Source: Saccharum officinarum (lineage: Eukaryota; Streptophyta; Magnoliopsida; Poales; Poaceae). Taken from it: 64,000 nt of DNA. The DNA lies in assembly GCA_020631735.1 (NCBI GenBank), contig CM036158.1:85251421-85315420 (forward strand), written 5' to 3'. The notes under the pieces were generated by a model. The model was given only the letters and a program-made list of their open reading frames with translations, had not been told where the DNA came from and did not search any database. Made by a program: the position numbers and the translations under genes. Within the stretch, counting starts at the first letter, position 1. Each line of letters opens with the position of its first letter. Below are positions 46,117 to 58,759 of this stretch, piece after piece.

Positions 46117-47550
46117 AGGCCATCATTGATTTTGGTGACTGAGTGACAAAATGATTTATTGGACTAATAATGTTGTGCGCTAGTATATAAGGTTTTTGTC
46201 CTATGAATGTAAGGATGTATTTGAACGAAGCAACGGTGAAGATCAAGTGATCAACATTTCAAAGGATCTATCTTGAAGACCCTAGAAGACAATCAAGAAG
46301 TCTAAGACATCAAGTATAAGAAGCTCGGACGAAAAGATGCGAAGAAATTAAGCCCAAGACAAAGTGATGGATGAATTGTCTCATTTTTTTTGAATCTGCT
46401 CAAATTGATATAATGTATATATCAGTCCAAAGTTCTGGAGCTATTCATTAGCTTTCCATCGAGTATAATAAGATCATCAAAATCGAAGTTCATAGCGGAA
46501 AATTATGCCCAAAAAAGTGTTGAAAACTAAGCACCTAGCAGAAAACTTCGATGGCCACTGTAAAGCTCCGGTGCTAGAACTCGTGTGACCACCGGAAGTA
46601 TGTGTGACATCCATTCGTCCAACAACTAGTCTTGCCCACCAGAAAGCTCCGGTGCTCACTGCAAGTGTGTAATGACTAGTCTATGTGGCGGTCACCTTAA
46701 ACTCCGGTGGGGTCACCGAATCTTTTCGGTGCTCATTGCAGAAATGCAGTTCGGTCGTAATGGCTATATTTGGGGGATGGAGCCTATATATACCCATATA
46801 CTCAGCCCATTTGATGTTGATAGAGTGTGCTGAGGTTGTGAGAGCGTTGAGGCTCATCAATCAGTGCTCTAGCTACCAAAAGTGCTTAAGAAAATATTAG
46901 TTGATTAGCATAGTGCTTAAGCCAGTTAGACCACCATATTGGAGCTTTGCTCTAGGCTTATGCTTAGTGTTTAGTGAGGTTTGCATACTTCTTGCTACTC
47001 AGTGCTTGCGAGCATCATTTTTGTACACCAGGAGTTAGTAATCTTGCTAGATCACACCAATTGTGTTTGTGGTTTGGCCGTCTAGCTTGTATCGGAGGGA
47101 GCGAGGCCCGCGATGTTTGATCCAGAAGCTCAATAGTGAAGACGGCGGGCACCGGTCTAAAAGAGGCCATCTTAGAGACCCACTTGCGTGTGGAGATGGC
47201 ACCCGACCGGAAGCTTGGCCCTTACGAGGGGATGGAAGCATGAACTTCTCCATACCTCAGAAAAATCAACCGACAATGTTAGTTTGCATCTCTAGCTCAT
47301 TTAAGCTTCCGCAGTTGCTTGCTTTCCTAGGTTGTTGTGTGCTTACCTTTCCTAGTCTGGCTTTGCTAGGTTAGTTGACAGGATTAGAACGTAGGTTGCA
47401 TAACTCTTTTGCGTTAGAGATAACAACGCTTAGAACCTTAATTGTGCATCTAGATAGATATCTTGCATAGGTTTTTGATAAGTAGGTTTTTAGGGATCAA
47501 ATTTAGTTTTAAGTTGCCTAATTAACCCCCTATTTGGCGACACAGTCCCT
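46117..47550 (+). repeat. Decayed Sirevirus-type LTR (solo)
   Basis: The start TTGATTTTGGTGACTGAGTG resembles the opening of Sirevirus LTRs (compare TTTGGTTTTGGTAATTGAAT at 63132). The middle repeats CTCCGGTG words at 46565-46735, the counterpart of the CpG block. The end CCTAATTAACCCCCTATTTG resembles the LTR terminus CTATTCACCCCCCTCT. Exact borders are lost. Confidence 0.6.
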
Positions 47551-49799
47551 TTAGTGACTATTATGTGCACTTGTTGTGAGTTTAAGAAGGATGGAAAGTG
47601 AGCCACATGCCCACACACGTGCGTCATGATGTGAACAGGCTTGGGGTTGGAATGCGCACCACAATGTGAACGCCCATACTCAAAACTTAAAGCGAAGGTT
47701 GAGATCAAGTGAGAGATGATGGACGAGAAGGGGTGAGTGTGGAATACATGATTGAGGGACGAATGAACGAAGGAGAGAGTGAAAGACGAAACAAAAAAGT
47801 TTTGCCCTTTAATATTATGTGTATATAGATTAGAACCCATACTCTTGCATCAGGCTACACTCTTAGAAGTCATAAGCATTAGATAAATTTTGTGTTTAAT
47901 AACTACAACTAATAAAATATACTTATCCTTTCACGCTTTGTCTATTTATTTTCCACCATAATATGCATATAAAATACTTTGTAGGTCCAGTTGTTGAAAG
48001 GTCCTAATATGGCTAGAGGGGGGTGAATAGCCTATTTAAAAACTCTACAAAGCACTAGAGCAATTGATTAGTACAACAAACGGCGTAATGTAATTTTTCT
48101 CTAGCTCTACAAGGGTTGCAAGCCACCTATCCCAATAATTCTAGTTGCTATGATCACTAGGCACACACACAAAGAGCTAAGTCACTACTCACTAAGCTAG
48201 TGTGCTCCCAAAGACTAACTAAAGAGCCACACTAACCAAACTAACAAGCTCTCAAAGACTAACTACACTAAAGAGTTTGACAACTACTCTGCAAGAAATA
48301 TAAAGGAGTGAGTAGGGTGATTATATCGCCGTGTCGAGGAATGAACCAATCACAATATGAAGTCAATCTAATCACTGGGAGAATTCCAATCACACAAGGG
48401 ACATAAGATTTTTCTCTCGAGGTTCACGTGCTTGCCGACACGCTAGTCCCCATTCACTACAAGAAATGTGTGGCTTTTGACGTTTTTAATATGACAACTA
48501 TTCATAATGTCACTATATCATCCGGTTTGTGACGTTATGATTTAGGCACTTCGACTTAGTGACAATAAAAAGTTGTATGTCACAAAAAACGTCATACAGC
48601 TAGTCCGGTTTCATCCAATGACGATATTTGCTATGTCACAGAAGCATTTTCTGTGTCACAAAATCTAATTTACAAATGTCGTCAACAAATGACAAACATT
48701 GTGTGTCACAAAATAATTTATCGATCTTTTAAACATTGTTGTCAATGTGGCATGTTCCCAGCTACTTGTCGGGTGGATCCCTATATATTTTGTTTTCACC
48801 ATTTTCCCAACATATTTTAGCCCATGTTGTCAATATTTCACAACCCACGTTGTTAAATGTGGCACTTTATTTTATATATGCCTAATCACTACAACAAAAA
48901 TTATAAACAATCACAAGCTCAGTTTAAATGTTTTTATTCTAATGAAGATCAGACTTTTAGGCGGGCGTCTTTTGTTTTATTTTTTTTCTAAAAGAGAGAG
49001 AACGAGAATCGTTTCAAAAAGAAAAAAGAAAGAAAAGAAAAGAAAAAGGAAAATAAAAAATGCACGTGGCCTATGGGCTTTTAGGCAGGCGTGCTCCCTT
49101 CCCTGTGCCAATCTGACCATTTTCCGTCCCCCGCGCGGCGCTCCATCAAAGGCCTTTTTCCCGTGCACAGGCCGCCCAACGGCCTCTCGCTCCATCGAAG
49201 GCCAGGCCCAACGGCCTCAGCCCACCCCGTCTACTTCGCCCTTGTAATTCATGAAAATACTAAAAGTAAAAACAAAATCGCCTGTCAAGAATCGAACTCA
49301 CAACCGGAGGAGTCCAGAGATACGCCTTCACCACCAACTATTGAAGCGTTTATGAGTGTTGGTGCACTATCTTTTAAATCACTTGAATTCATGGACTCTG
49401 TTGCATTCAACACTGCGCAGTATGATCCTTATAGGATTTTAACAATGTTGGTCGTGGATAATAACCAAATTAATTTGTGAAGGTCCGTAATGCATATTAG
49501 CATGGGTGTTTTTAGTCATGGATGGATGCTCCGTTAATATTTGAGATATAGGAATAGAGATTAATTATTTGGCAGGTCAAGGAAAGAGGTACTGGAATAT
49601 TATATTCAAGTTTGTTGTTATGGGAACAAAAAAGAAATGCGTGAGCAGGTTACGTATATATTCTGTTGCCCAAGATCAGACATGTCCATTATATATGTTA
49701 TTATGTTTGGATAAGCCATCCAAGCTTCGATCAAAGGCCCAGTCAATTATCGACCCAAGTCAACGCCGACGGTCAACTATGAATTAGCTGATCAACCAA

Positions 49800-50930
49800 A
49801 CTGTATTGGAGAAATGACCATAACAAAAATTTATATGTCTTGATATGTTCTAAAAATTATTAGTTGGCGAATATTCCATTTAAAATCATTTTCTTTTCCA
49901 AAATTTTGTTTTAAGTTCTCATTATTTGAATTTTAAATTTTGAAATTGTTCAAACGAACTCGTATGGGGAAATGACTTAAAGCAAAGTTCTAGATCTTAA
50001 TGAGGCCTAGAACTTTGTTGTTGATAAATTTTTCATTTGAATTCATTTATGGTTCTAAAATTCTATCTAGGGCCCTTATATATTGAAATTCAACTGTAAT
50101 AATATCTAAAATTGGTCAGAAAAATCTACAAACTTGCATGACAACATGATTTTAGTTTATAGTCATCCCAAAAAATTTCACAATGATTTTAGTAAAGTGG
50201 AAGTACACATTGTTCACAAATAGATAGATCTCACACATAGTTATATGACCAAATGAGAGATGCTTCAATTCATGAAGGATGTATAGTCCCCATTTATTGA
50301 AATTGCGTGAATTTTTTATACAAAGCTTATGGACACAAAATATGTTGTCATGTCAGTTTGCGGAATTATGTGACAAAATTTAGTTATTATTTTAATTATT
50401 TGTTGAATTACCATAGAATAAATGTAATAATATCCAAACTTGGTTCGGAAAATCTACAAACTTACATTTTAACATGGTATTGGTGAATAATCATCCCATT
50501 AAAATTTCAGATGATTTTGACAATGTTGTACTGCACTGTTTATAAATGAGTATATCTCATAGATAGTTATGTGACTACACAAGAGATGTTTATATTTGTG
50601 AAATATGTATAGTCCCACTTTGTTCAAAAAGTCGAATGAAGAAATGACTAAAATAAAAGTTATAGATACTGATGAGTTCTACAATTTTGTTGATGACGAC
50701 TTTTTTATTTGAAATATTTTACTATCCCAACAATCTATTTGAATTTCTCATATTTTAAATTTTAAATTTTGAATTGTTAAAAAAAGTTGGATGGAGAAAT
50801 GACCAAAACAAACATTGTAAATCTTAATGAGTTGTATAACTTTGTTGTTTACTACCTTTTCATTTGAAATCATTTACTAGCCCAAAATAATATTTGAATT
50901 TGTCCTAAAAACCTGGCCTAGCCCGGGAAT
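49800..50930. repeat. Diverged repeat units inside the CACTA element
   Basis: A module built from GAAATGACYRAARCAAA..., AACTTTGTTG and CATTTGAAAT recurs at about 49815, 49970, 50645 and 50795. A second one (GAAAATCTACAAACTTRCAT) occurs at about 50120 and 50450. The units are diverged; no coding sequence is present. Confidence 0.5.
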
Positions 50931-50939
50931 CTCCTTCTC

Positions 50940-51079
50940 CCACGTGGCAAACTCAACCCGTTTTGGCTTTGGACAATCAGAGCTATCAGATCCGTATCGA
51001 CGACCGAGATCACACAAGCAGAGGTTAAAACACCCACCCAGCCAGCGTCCCCTTCAAACCCTAGCTCTTTCCCTCCCCT
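50940..51079 (+). promoter_or_regulatory. Promoter/leader-like segment in the CACTA element
   Basis: CCACGTGGC at 50940 and a CCCTAGCTCTTTCCCTCCCC leader precede the nested Mutator-like insertion. Reading resumes after it at 55085 in GC-rich, exon-like sequence. This looks like a gene start cut by the insertion. Confidence 0.35.
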
Positions 51080-51088
51080 CCTCTTTCC
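51080..51088. repeat. 9-bp target-site duplication, left
   Basis: CCTCTTTCC, identical to 55076-55084. Confidence 0.92.
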
Positions 51089-51275
51089 GAGAAAATTGCT
51101 ATTCTAGGACTCCAAAAGATGTGGCTTCGCTAGAATAGGATTTCTAACGTTGACTTTACTAAAACGACATCCGAAATATTGGCACTTTGTTTTCAATGAC
51201 ATTTTGATACTTTTAATCACATTTCTCATCTCAAATACATGTATTTTGCCGTATTGACCGTATTGCCCTTATGTT

Positions 51276-51575
51276 AATCTAATCTATCGTGATCGATTCA
51301 TCTACCCCAGAGACTGACGCTTCTTCTCCCGTATTGTGCGACGCCCACCGCGCGCCTCCTTCCCTCCCCTTGCTGCCGCCGCTCCTCCTTCCCTCCCCTC
51401 GCCGCCTTCTCTTCTCCATGGATGGAGAGCCCCCGCCTTGGGCCATGGACGTGGAGGCAGCGCCTGCCCTAGCCGCGGCCATGGACGTCGAGGCAGCGCC
51501 TGCCCTAGCCGCGGCGGCGCGTGGTGGTGTGGAGGCGATGCCCGTGGCCTGGCCGCGGCTCCTGGTGGTGCCCTA
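51276..51575 (+). other. GC-rich possible first exon of the nested MULE
   Basis: It contains a near-exact tandem duplication of 33-36 bases encoding AMDVEAAPALAAA twice (about 51446-51512). The reading frame is open but the coding status is uncertain. Confidence 0.35.
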
Positions 51576-51839
51576 GCCGAAGATGCTGTAGCCATCAGAG
51601 ATGCTGGTGCCCTAGCAAGAGCACTGCTGCCTACCGTTCCTCATCCGGTAAAAGAGTATGACCTTCCTGTTCTTCAAGTGGAAAGATGATCTCTTTTTTT
51701 TACCAGTACAATAGTAGACAGTAGTATATATTAGATGCAGTAGAGTAAAACTAGGTTTTGCTTGTTTATAGGTCCCAAGTAAATGACGTGGAAAATATGG
51801 AAAAAGTTGATTGGGCAACTTTACAAATCATGTAGACAC

Positions 51840-54545
51840 ATGATGATGAAGGTCGAATTGAACTTATAAGTGAGAGTCCGATGTGTGAGATTTTAGGATT
51901 GAGTGATGAGGGCACAACAAATAATGAATAAGGGAATGATAATGAACAAGGGAATGATAATGAGCTTGGGCAAGATATTGACGGTGCTGCCATTCCTACT
52001 AGTGATGTTGTATCAGGTGAGATGGTCATTTCATATGATAAGAATAACTCATCAATGGAGGTAGGGATAATGTACCCAACAATGGAGGAGTTCAAGCTGG
52101 CAGTTCGGCAATTTGCCATCAAGAAGGAGTTCTATTTAGGAGTAGAAAAATCATGTAAGACGATATATATGGCTTTTTATAAGTCCGGTGATGAAGGTCG
52201 CCCTTGCCCTTGGAGGATAATTGCCAGGAAAATGAAAGGCAGCGCTACTGTGGAGGTGAATAATGTTTTTATTATTTCATTCATTCTACTTTGCAGCAAA
52301 TTTCATGTTTATTGCCTGTGCTTAATTGCCTGGATGAAAGAAAATCTTGCTTGCATTATTGCATGTACTACTATATATACATATATGCACTTTGCATGCA
52401 TGCATGCCTCTGTGCGTTGATTCATGCACTTTGACTTGATAGCAGCATGCATTGTCTGAACTTGTGTACAGAGGCACCATGTGAGAGCACTTTCTATTTA
52501 AACTTTGACATGACATTACCATGCTTCCCAATTCTGGAATGCTAGACACACATGTATGCACCTATTTTGCTTTGCCAGAAATTAGAAAACGAAGCTAACT
52601 AAGAATGTGCTTACGTTATTTTGCTTTAGCCATGTTAGTGTCGCCTTCAGAAAGGTGCAGTTTCTCTATAGTACAATTACCAGAATTTCTCTGTAGTTCT
52701 ATGCTGCTCTTGTTATTACTGATTCACAGTGCACAATATCTCATTGTTTTATTTTTTATTTTTTTTGCAGGTAACCGTATTAGTGGATAACCATACATGT
52801 GTTTCTAGCATGAGGATGATAACTACAACTGCAAATTGCAAGTGGGTAGCTAGCAAGGCTGTGAGTATACTTAGAGCTGAACCAAATATTGGTGCTAAGG
52901 AATTGCAAAGGAGGTTGGAGACAGCTCACTTGTGTGAACTTGCATATGACACTGTATGGCGGGGTAAACAAAAAGCTCTTGATGAGGTTTATGGCAAATG
53001 GTCAGAAAGTTTTGAGCTATTGTTTAGGTGGAAGGCCGAGGTGATGAAGCGGAGCCCTAGGAGTGTCGTTGAGATTGATGTTCTTTAGGTGGATGGTGAA
53101 GTATATTTTCACCGTTTTTTCTGTGCTCTTAAACCATGCATTGAGATTGATGTTCTTCAGGTTGATGGTTTCTGTGCTTACAGAGAGGAGATTTTCTAAG
53201 ACTATTTAGCAAAAATGGTAAGTGAATCACCACAAGCAGTGCAATGGTTACAGGTCAATCATAAGCTATTATGGTATAGGTGTGGTTTCAATCCAGAAAT
53301 TAAGTGTGACTACATAACTAGTAACATTGTTGAGTCATTTAATAACTGGATTAGAGACCATAAGGACCTACCTGTCGCTGACCTTGCTGATAAGATCAGA
53401 GAAATGATCATGCTACTGTGGCACAAGAGAAGAATTATTGCATACAGGCTACCTGAAGGCAGGATACTCCTAGCTATTATGGTTCAACTAAGGGCAAATA
53501 CTAGAGGCTTGGGACATTTGAAAATTGTGAAATGTTCTAATTGGAGTGCAGAGGTGTGGGACCATAGCAGCGTTTCTGTGAGGCATATTGTGAAGTTACA
53601 ACAAAGGGCATGTACTTGTCTTGAATGGCAGCACACTGGTAAACCATGTCAACATGTATTAGCCTATGTAACCCACCAAAGGGGAATTGACCTAGAACTG
53701 TTTGTGCATGACTACTACTCGGTGAATAGGTTCAGGGCGGCTTATGAAAGAGAGATTGAGCCGATGACAGATAAGACACAGTGGTCATAGGTCGACCTAC
53801 CATTTGTAGTTGGTGCACCTCTAGCTAAATTACCTGTTGGAAAACTCAGGAAACTAAGAATTAAGGGATGGATGGAAGGTGGACACAAGAAGAAAGGTTC
53901 TAAAGATGGTAAATTTACTAATGAGGGTGAAGGTGAAAAGGGATGTGACAATGATACTGCTCCAACAAATGCAAAGGGAAAAAAGATAATCAGAGGACCT
54001 ATGACTTGCAAAAGATACGGAAAAAAAGGTCACCGGCAAGCTAGTGCCAAGTGCCCGCTCAATGGGACCGCAAAAAAAGAGGTAAGAACTTGTATGAAAA
54101 TGTCAATTATATTTTATGTACGGTCTGTACAGTCCACCATAATTGCTAGCATGAACTTTTCTTTTTAAGTGTACATAGTCTGTACATTATATACAAAGGT
54201 GTAGCTTTTTTATTATTTTCTTGGATTGTCTGGGAAGCGTAGACAACCTAGGAACAATGTTACAAAAGCGCCAGCAGAACCTAGCACTCCACGGAGGCTG
54301 ACTAGAGAAGAAATCCTACGGGATAGTCTAGGAAGGGTCACAAGAAGGTAAGAATATTGACACATTTACCATGCACTAATTTTTTTCATACATCTAATTG
54401 TCGTATCAAATTTATGTGCAGCATGCTTGCGACGTTATTAGGGGAAGGCACATCTTCACAAACCGACGCAACTAGTCCCGTGAGGATGCGTACCACTACA
54501 GCACCGAAGAAGTTGACTCCAAAGAGAAAGCTACCAATTGGATGA
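51840..54545 (+). pseudogene. MULE gene: MuDR domain, zinc-finger-like domain, SWIM finger, no DDE core
   Basis: 51840-52255 encodes an acidic leader, then MuDR (PF03108-like): TMEEFKLAVRQFAIKKEFYL and CPWRIIARKM. An intron of about 500 bases follows. 52762-53085 continues with VDNHTCVSSMRM, CKWVASKAVSILRAEPNIG and YDTVWRGKQKALDEVYG, the segment before the catalytic core in MULE proteins. After a stop and a short junction the frame at 53218-53790 gives QWLQVNHKLLWYRCGFNP, NIVESFNNWIRD and the SWIM finger CTCLEWQHTGKPCQHVLAY. A knuckle remnant has Y for the second Cys (CKRYGKKGH), and a basic tail ends PKKLTPKRKLPIG at 54545. The DDE core is missing between about 53120 and 53215. Confidence 0.82.
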
Positions 54546-55075
54546 ATTTTTTTAGTTGTGTGTGATGAGATGAACTCATGATTTATTTCGTATGACTTGG
54601 ACCTCGTTTGGAACTAAATTATGGTCTCATGAGATGAATTTGTAATTGCTAGAATCATGATTTTATGAGATGAACTCGTTTGTACTAAATTTATGGTTTT
54701 ATCTATTGCTTGGATCATCTTTTTTCCATTTGTATTACATACTGTACATGCTGGCTTGCAATGTCCAGGCGGCTGCCAGCCATCCCAAGGCCACGGCCAG
54801 GCAGGCGAGGGCATGGCCAGCTAGGCCAGGCGGCGGCCGGCTAGCCAGGCCAGGGAGCGAGCAGTAGCCCCTGCACACGTCTTATGAGGGCCTGCGGGTA
54901 AAATGGTCAAGTCATGACAAAATACATGTATTTGAGATGAGAAATAGAATTAAAAGCACATAATGTTGTTGAAAACAAAGTGTTAACGTTTCAGATGTCA
55001 TTTTAGCAAAGTCGACGTTAGGAATCCTATAATAACGAAGCCACGTGTTTAAAGTCCTAGAATAGCAATTTTCTC

Positions 55076-55084
55076 CCTCTTTCC
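55076..55084. repeat. 9-bp target-site duplication, right
   Basis: CCTCTTTCC, exact partner of 51080-51088. Confidence 0.92.
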
Positions 55085-56465
55085 TGTTGGCAGCGGCGGC
55101 GCTAGCTTACAGCCCCCAAGCTAGGCTCCAGGAGTTCGACGCCATCCAGGCCCTCGCGCTGGAGCACACGTCTAGGCACGACGGCCTTCCCTCGGCGGCG
55201 ACCTCGGTGCTGCGAGATGGCCGGCTTCGCTGGCAACCAGGCACGCGAGGCCATGGTGCGGCGAGATGGTCGACCTCGCTGCGACATAGACGGCCGGATC
55301 CCGCGTAGGACGCATGGATCCAACACTTGGTCGGGCTCTAGCGACGGTCTTAACGGCCGCCGGTCTGGCTCCCTGCTCACTCCCTCCACTTCCTTGCATC
55401 CTGTCCATACTGCACTATTGATATGGATTTGTACAGGCGCCGAGGGTACGTGCGTCGACATTTTGATCATCTTATGATTTCGGATTGCATATCTTAACCA
55501 GTACTTTTGTCGATTGCATATCTTAACCAATACTTTTGTCTACATGTTTGCAGTTTGGGGATTCAGAGTCAAGTAGCAGAATGAATTGTTTTCAGGTAAC
55601 TTCCGTCCTGCTTAGGCCCTGTTTAGTTGCCAGAAATTTTGCAAAATTTTTCAACATTCCCCGTCACATCGAATCTTTGGACGCGAAGCATTAAATATAG
55701 ATAAAAAATAAAACTAATTATACAGTTTAGACGAAATGGACGAGACGATTCTTTTAAGCCTAGTTAGACCATGATTGGACACTAATTGCTAAATAACAAC
55801 GAAATTTGCTACAGTGTCATTTTGCAAAAAAAAAAATCATCTAAACCGGGCCTTAATAGTTCTGCTCTTTCTGTGCGATTTGTATACAGCTCGTGCCCTT
55901 GTGATATATGATGTGTTCTTTAACCATTATTCGAGTTTCTGAATCTAATTAATTATTCCCACATTAATGAGCAACATTAACTATTGTCATTCCTTACACT
56001 ATATTTTTTAATCTAATTAATATCTGAATCTAAGATTGGTTCATTCCTACTGTTCTCGTATTTTTTCCAGGAACCGGCTCTGTCTGCTACGGCACCTCCA
56101 TTTGTACACAGAGGAGGAGCAGGCTGCTGCTCCGAAGGTAAACTGGGGAGGAGCGCACACACACTATGGCACCAATGGAGTTCATCGATTGCACGTCACC
56201 ACGGGATTGCTGGATTCCAGGAACCCCTTCAATATCCAGCAGCTCAGATTGGTGAGTAGCAACTGATTGCTGTACCTACACTGCCTACATGTATTCTTTT
56301 CTTAGCATTCTGTTCATCTGTTGCAGATTGCAGGTATTTTATTTAACGCATTGGTTGTGTTTTTAGGGCCAAGGATGATGTACTATGAGGCATTTCGGAG
56401 GACTAAAAGCTCGAGTTGGAGCGGCAGGAGGACGAGCTTAAGACGTCGATCTGTATTTTAATATG
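55085..56465 (+). pseudogene. Exon-like segments carried by the CACTA element
   Basis: GC-rich sequence at 55085-55440, a short segment ending ATTGTTTTCAG/GTAACT near 55596, then segments bounded by splice-like sites: TTTTTTCCAG/GAACCGGCTC at about 56070, ACTCAGATTG-like end before GTGAGTAG near 56250, and TTTTTAG/GGCCAAGG near 56366. No domain is recognised. It could be the element's own accessory gene or captured host exons. Confidence 0.4.
55615..55852. mobile_element. Tourist-type MITE, 238 bp, inside the CACTA element
   Basis: The ends GGCCCTGTTTAGTTGCC and CTAAACCGGGCC are inverted; TTA flanks both sides (55612-55614 and 55853-55855). Confidence 0.82.
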
Positions 56466-58759
56466 TGAAATTTATGACTCACTTCTGTTGATGTGAATTT
56501 GGCAATGAATAACCAGATGTAATGATCATGATGTAAGACCTGGCAATTGGTGGATATGATGATATGTTGATTTGAATTTGATTATACTGTTAATCAGTGT
56601 GTCAGTTGTTTTTGGGTTGGCCGAGTCAAATTTGGTGTGGGCCTGCCCAGACAAATAGAAAAATTTGTGGGCTAGCCCAGCAAAATTTGCTCTGGGCTGG
56701 GAAAAAAAAGCATTGCCTGGTTGTACGGCTGGGCCCAAAAAAGACGTTTGGGCTGATAGAAAAAAGGGCCAAAAAGTGTGTGGGCTAATTGTGATGAAAA
56801 ATGGGCTGAAAATAAAAACAGTAGAATGCTAAATGGGCTGAAAAGTGTAGGACAAGTGGCTGACTTTTTTTTTTGGTAAGTCTACCAAGTATATGGGCCT
56901 TAACAGGCCCTATTTCAATTATATGACGTTTTTTGCTTGGCACCAATGTCATTATACTTTGTGACATTAAATACACAAACGTCACATAATAATTTTGTGA
57001 TGGTGATTTTTTGACGTTTGGATTTTCGTCACCTGAATGTCACAAATCTTAAATTGTGACGTAAAATCCGTATATTATAACATAATACAACGTCAAAAAG
57101 CCACACGATTCTTGTAGTGATTATGTCGACCAACACTTGGTGATTCGGCGGCTAAGGGGTGTTGCACAAACCTCGTCCAACAAATGCACACCGCAAGAAC
57201 CTACCCACAAGTGAGGTAGCTCAATGACACATGCAATCCAATAGAGTACCTTTTGGCTCTTCGCCTGAAGAAGGTCAAGAACCCGAACAAGCAACCAATC
57301 GAGGCCGGAGACAATCACCAACTCCGCTCAACGATCCTCCAATCACCGGGCCGCCTAGGGGTCGGCAAACACCAAGAGTAATAAGCTCACAACCAGCCCA
57401 AAGCTTCCACCTAGTGCCACAAGATGATGCAACTCAATGCAATGAATGCACTAGAGGTTCACCAATCTCACTCAAATGATGAAATCAAGTGTGCAAGTGA
57501 GTAGATTGTGTTGCTCAGCTCCCAAAGGGTGTGCATAAGTGTATGAGGTGCTAAGAGAGTGGCCAAGACCGGCCACACCCTCTATTTATAGCCACACAAG
57601 CAAATAGAGCCATTAGCCCTTTAGAGCTGCAGTCTGCGAGGTCAGCGGACAGGGCGGTACCTGGCACCAGAAAGGGTCGTGACCTCCCCAACGGTCAAAT
57701 TCCAACTGGTCACCGGACAAGGCATGGCAGTGGCACCGCCCTAGGGGTGGCGGTGACCATCCCAACCAAGTCCCTGGAAAACCAAGTTTCTGGATAAAAG
57801 GGGTGGTGCATCACCGCACCCATGGCGGTGACCATGGCAGTGCCCCCCTTTGCTATCACTGCTCTCGGGTGAAAAGGGGCGGTGCACCCCCATCACCATG
57901 GTGGTGACCGTGGCGGTGACCCCTTGCGTTAAAGTCCAGAACCCAAGCCTCGGGTGAAAAGTGGCGGTGCCATCGGACAACTCATGGTGGTGCACCGCTG
58001 TGCCAGTGGCGATGCAAACAACCATGTCCGGTGACCACCCTACTACTGCCCTTCTCGGTTAAGTCTAGGTGGGCACCGCCATAGGGGTGGTGGTGCACCG
58101 AACAAGGGGTGGCGGTACCACCCAGACACCACCACTAGCTCGCTAAGTTGCAAACTTTGTCATGATTTGATCCATGGCAACTCGAGCTACTCTCCGCAAT
58201 CGATGCTAACTCTCAAAGTGTTTTCTCAAAACATGTTAGAGCCAAGTTAGCATTTCTAAAAAAAATGATAAATATTTTTGCTTGCTCTCCGATTGCGCAC
58301 TAGGCCTAAATGCAATGCATGAAGTCCAACACCTAGTGGCACTAAATGACCGAATTTTCTAGTTGAGATCCCCTCTTAATAGTACAACCATCTATCCTAA
58401 ATATTATCACACTTACAATGGTGTCTTGATCACCGAAACAAAACCCATGTTTATACATTTGCCTTGATCTCCATAGGGTTTTGTTTTTCTCTTTCTTCTT
58501 TTCCAAGTTGAGCACTTGATCATCATCACATGTGGCCATCTCATCATTTCATGTGATCATCACCATCTCTTGAGTGCCACCTTGCTTCACACTTGGATTT
58601 CAACAACCTAGCTCATATCACAACTCATGACAAAGTTTAGTGCATATGTTTCATCAATTATCCAAAACCAAACTAGGGCTTTCAGTTATGCCTTTACCTT
58701 CATGTGTATTTATTATGCATATATTTGACACCTCAAATTAAGTTATGTTAGCTCTTGCT

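Larger units (their letters stand above)
51089..55075 (+). mobile_element. Mutator-like element (MULE), 3987 bp, nested in the CACTA element
   Basis: The terminal inverted repeats are about 170 bases long, starting GAGAAAATTGCTATTCTAGG, with shared AACGTTGACTTT/AACGTCGACTTT and ATTTCTCATCTCAAATACAT. The 9-bp duplication is exact. It carries a transposase-type gene on the plus strand lacking the DDE core. The terminal repeats differ from those of the other MULE at 36511-40334. Confidence 0.93.
48455..57119. mobile_element. CACTA element, 8665 bp
   Basis: The ends are CACTACAAGAAATGTGTGGC at 48455 and the inverted partner ending TTCTTGTAGTG at 57119; about 28 bases match. The 3-bp duplication ATT is exact (48452-48454 and 57120-57122). 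Subterminal words GTCACAAA, TGACGTTT and TGTGACA recur near both ends, as in En/Spm-like elements. No transposase core is recognised. The interior holds a nested Mutator-like element, a Tourist MITE and exon-like segments. Confidence 0.9.
47995..58684 (-). repeat. Sirevirus-type solo LTR, split by a CACTA element
   Basis: Outer ends are TGAAAGGTCC at 47995 and GGGCTTTCA at 58684, and both match Sirevirus LTR termini read on the minus strand (GGGGGGTGAATAGCCTATTT at 48020 is the complement of the copia LTR end). Flanks GTTGT (47990-47994) and GTTAT (58685-58689) agree at 4 of 5. Without the insertion the LTR is about 2.0 kb. The part at 57640-58130 repeats GGCGGTG and its complement, the equivalent of the CpG block. 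No internal region is present on either side, so it is a solo LTR. Confidence 0.82.
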
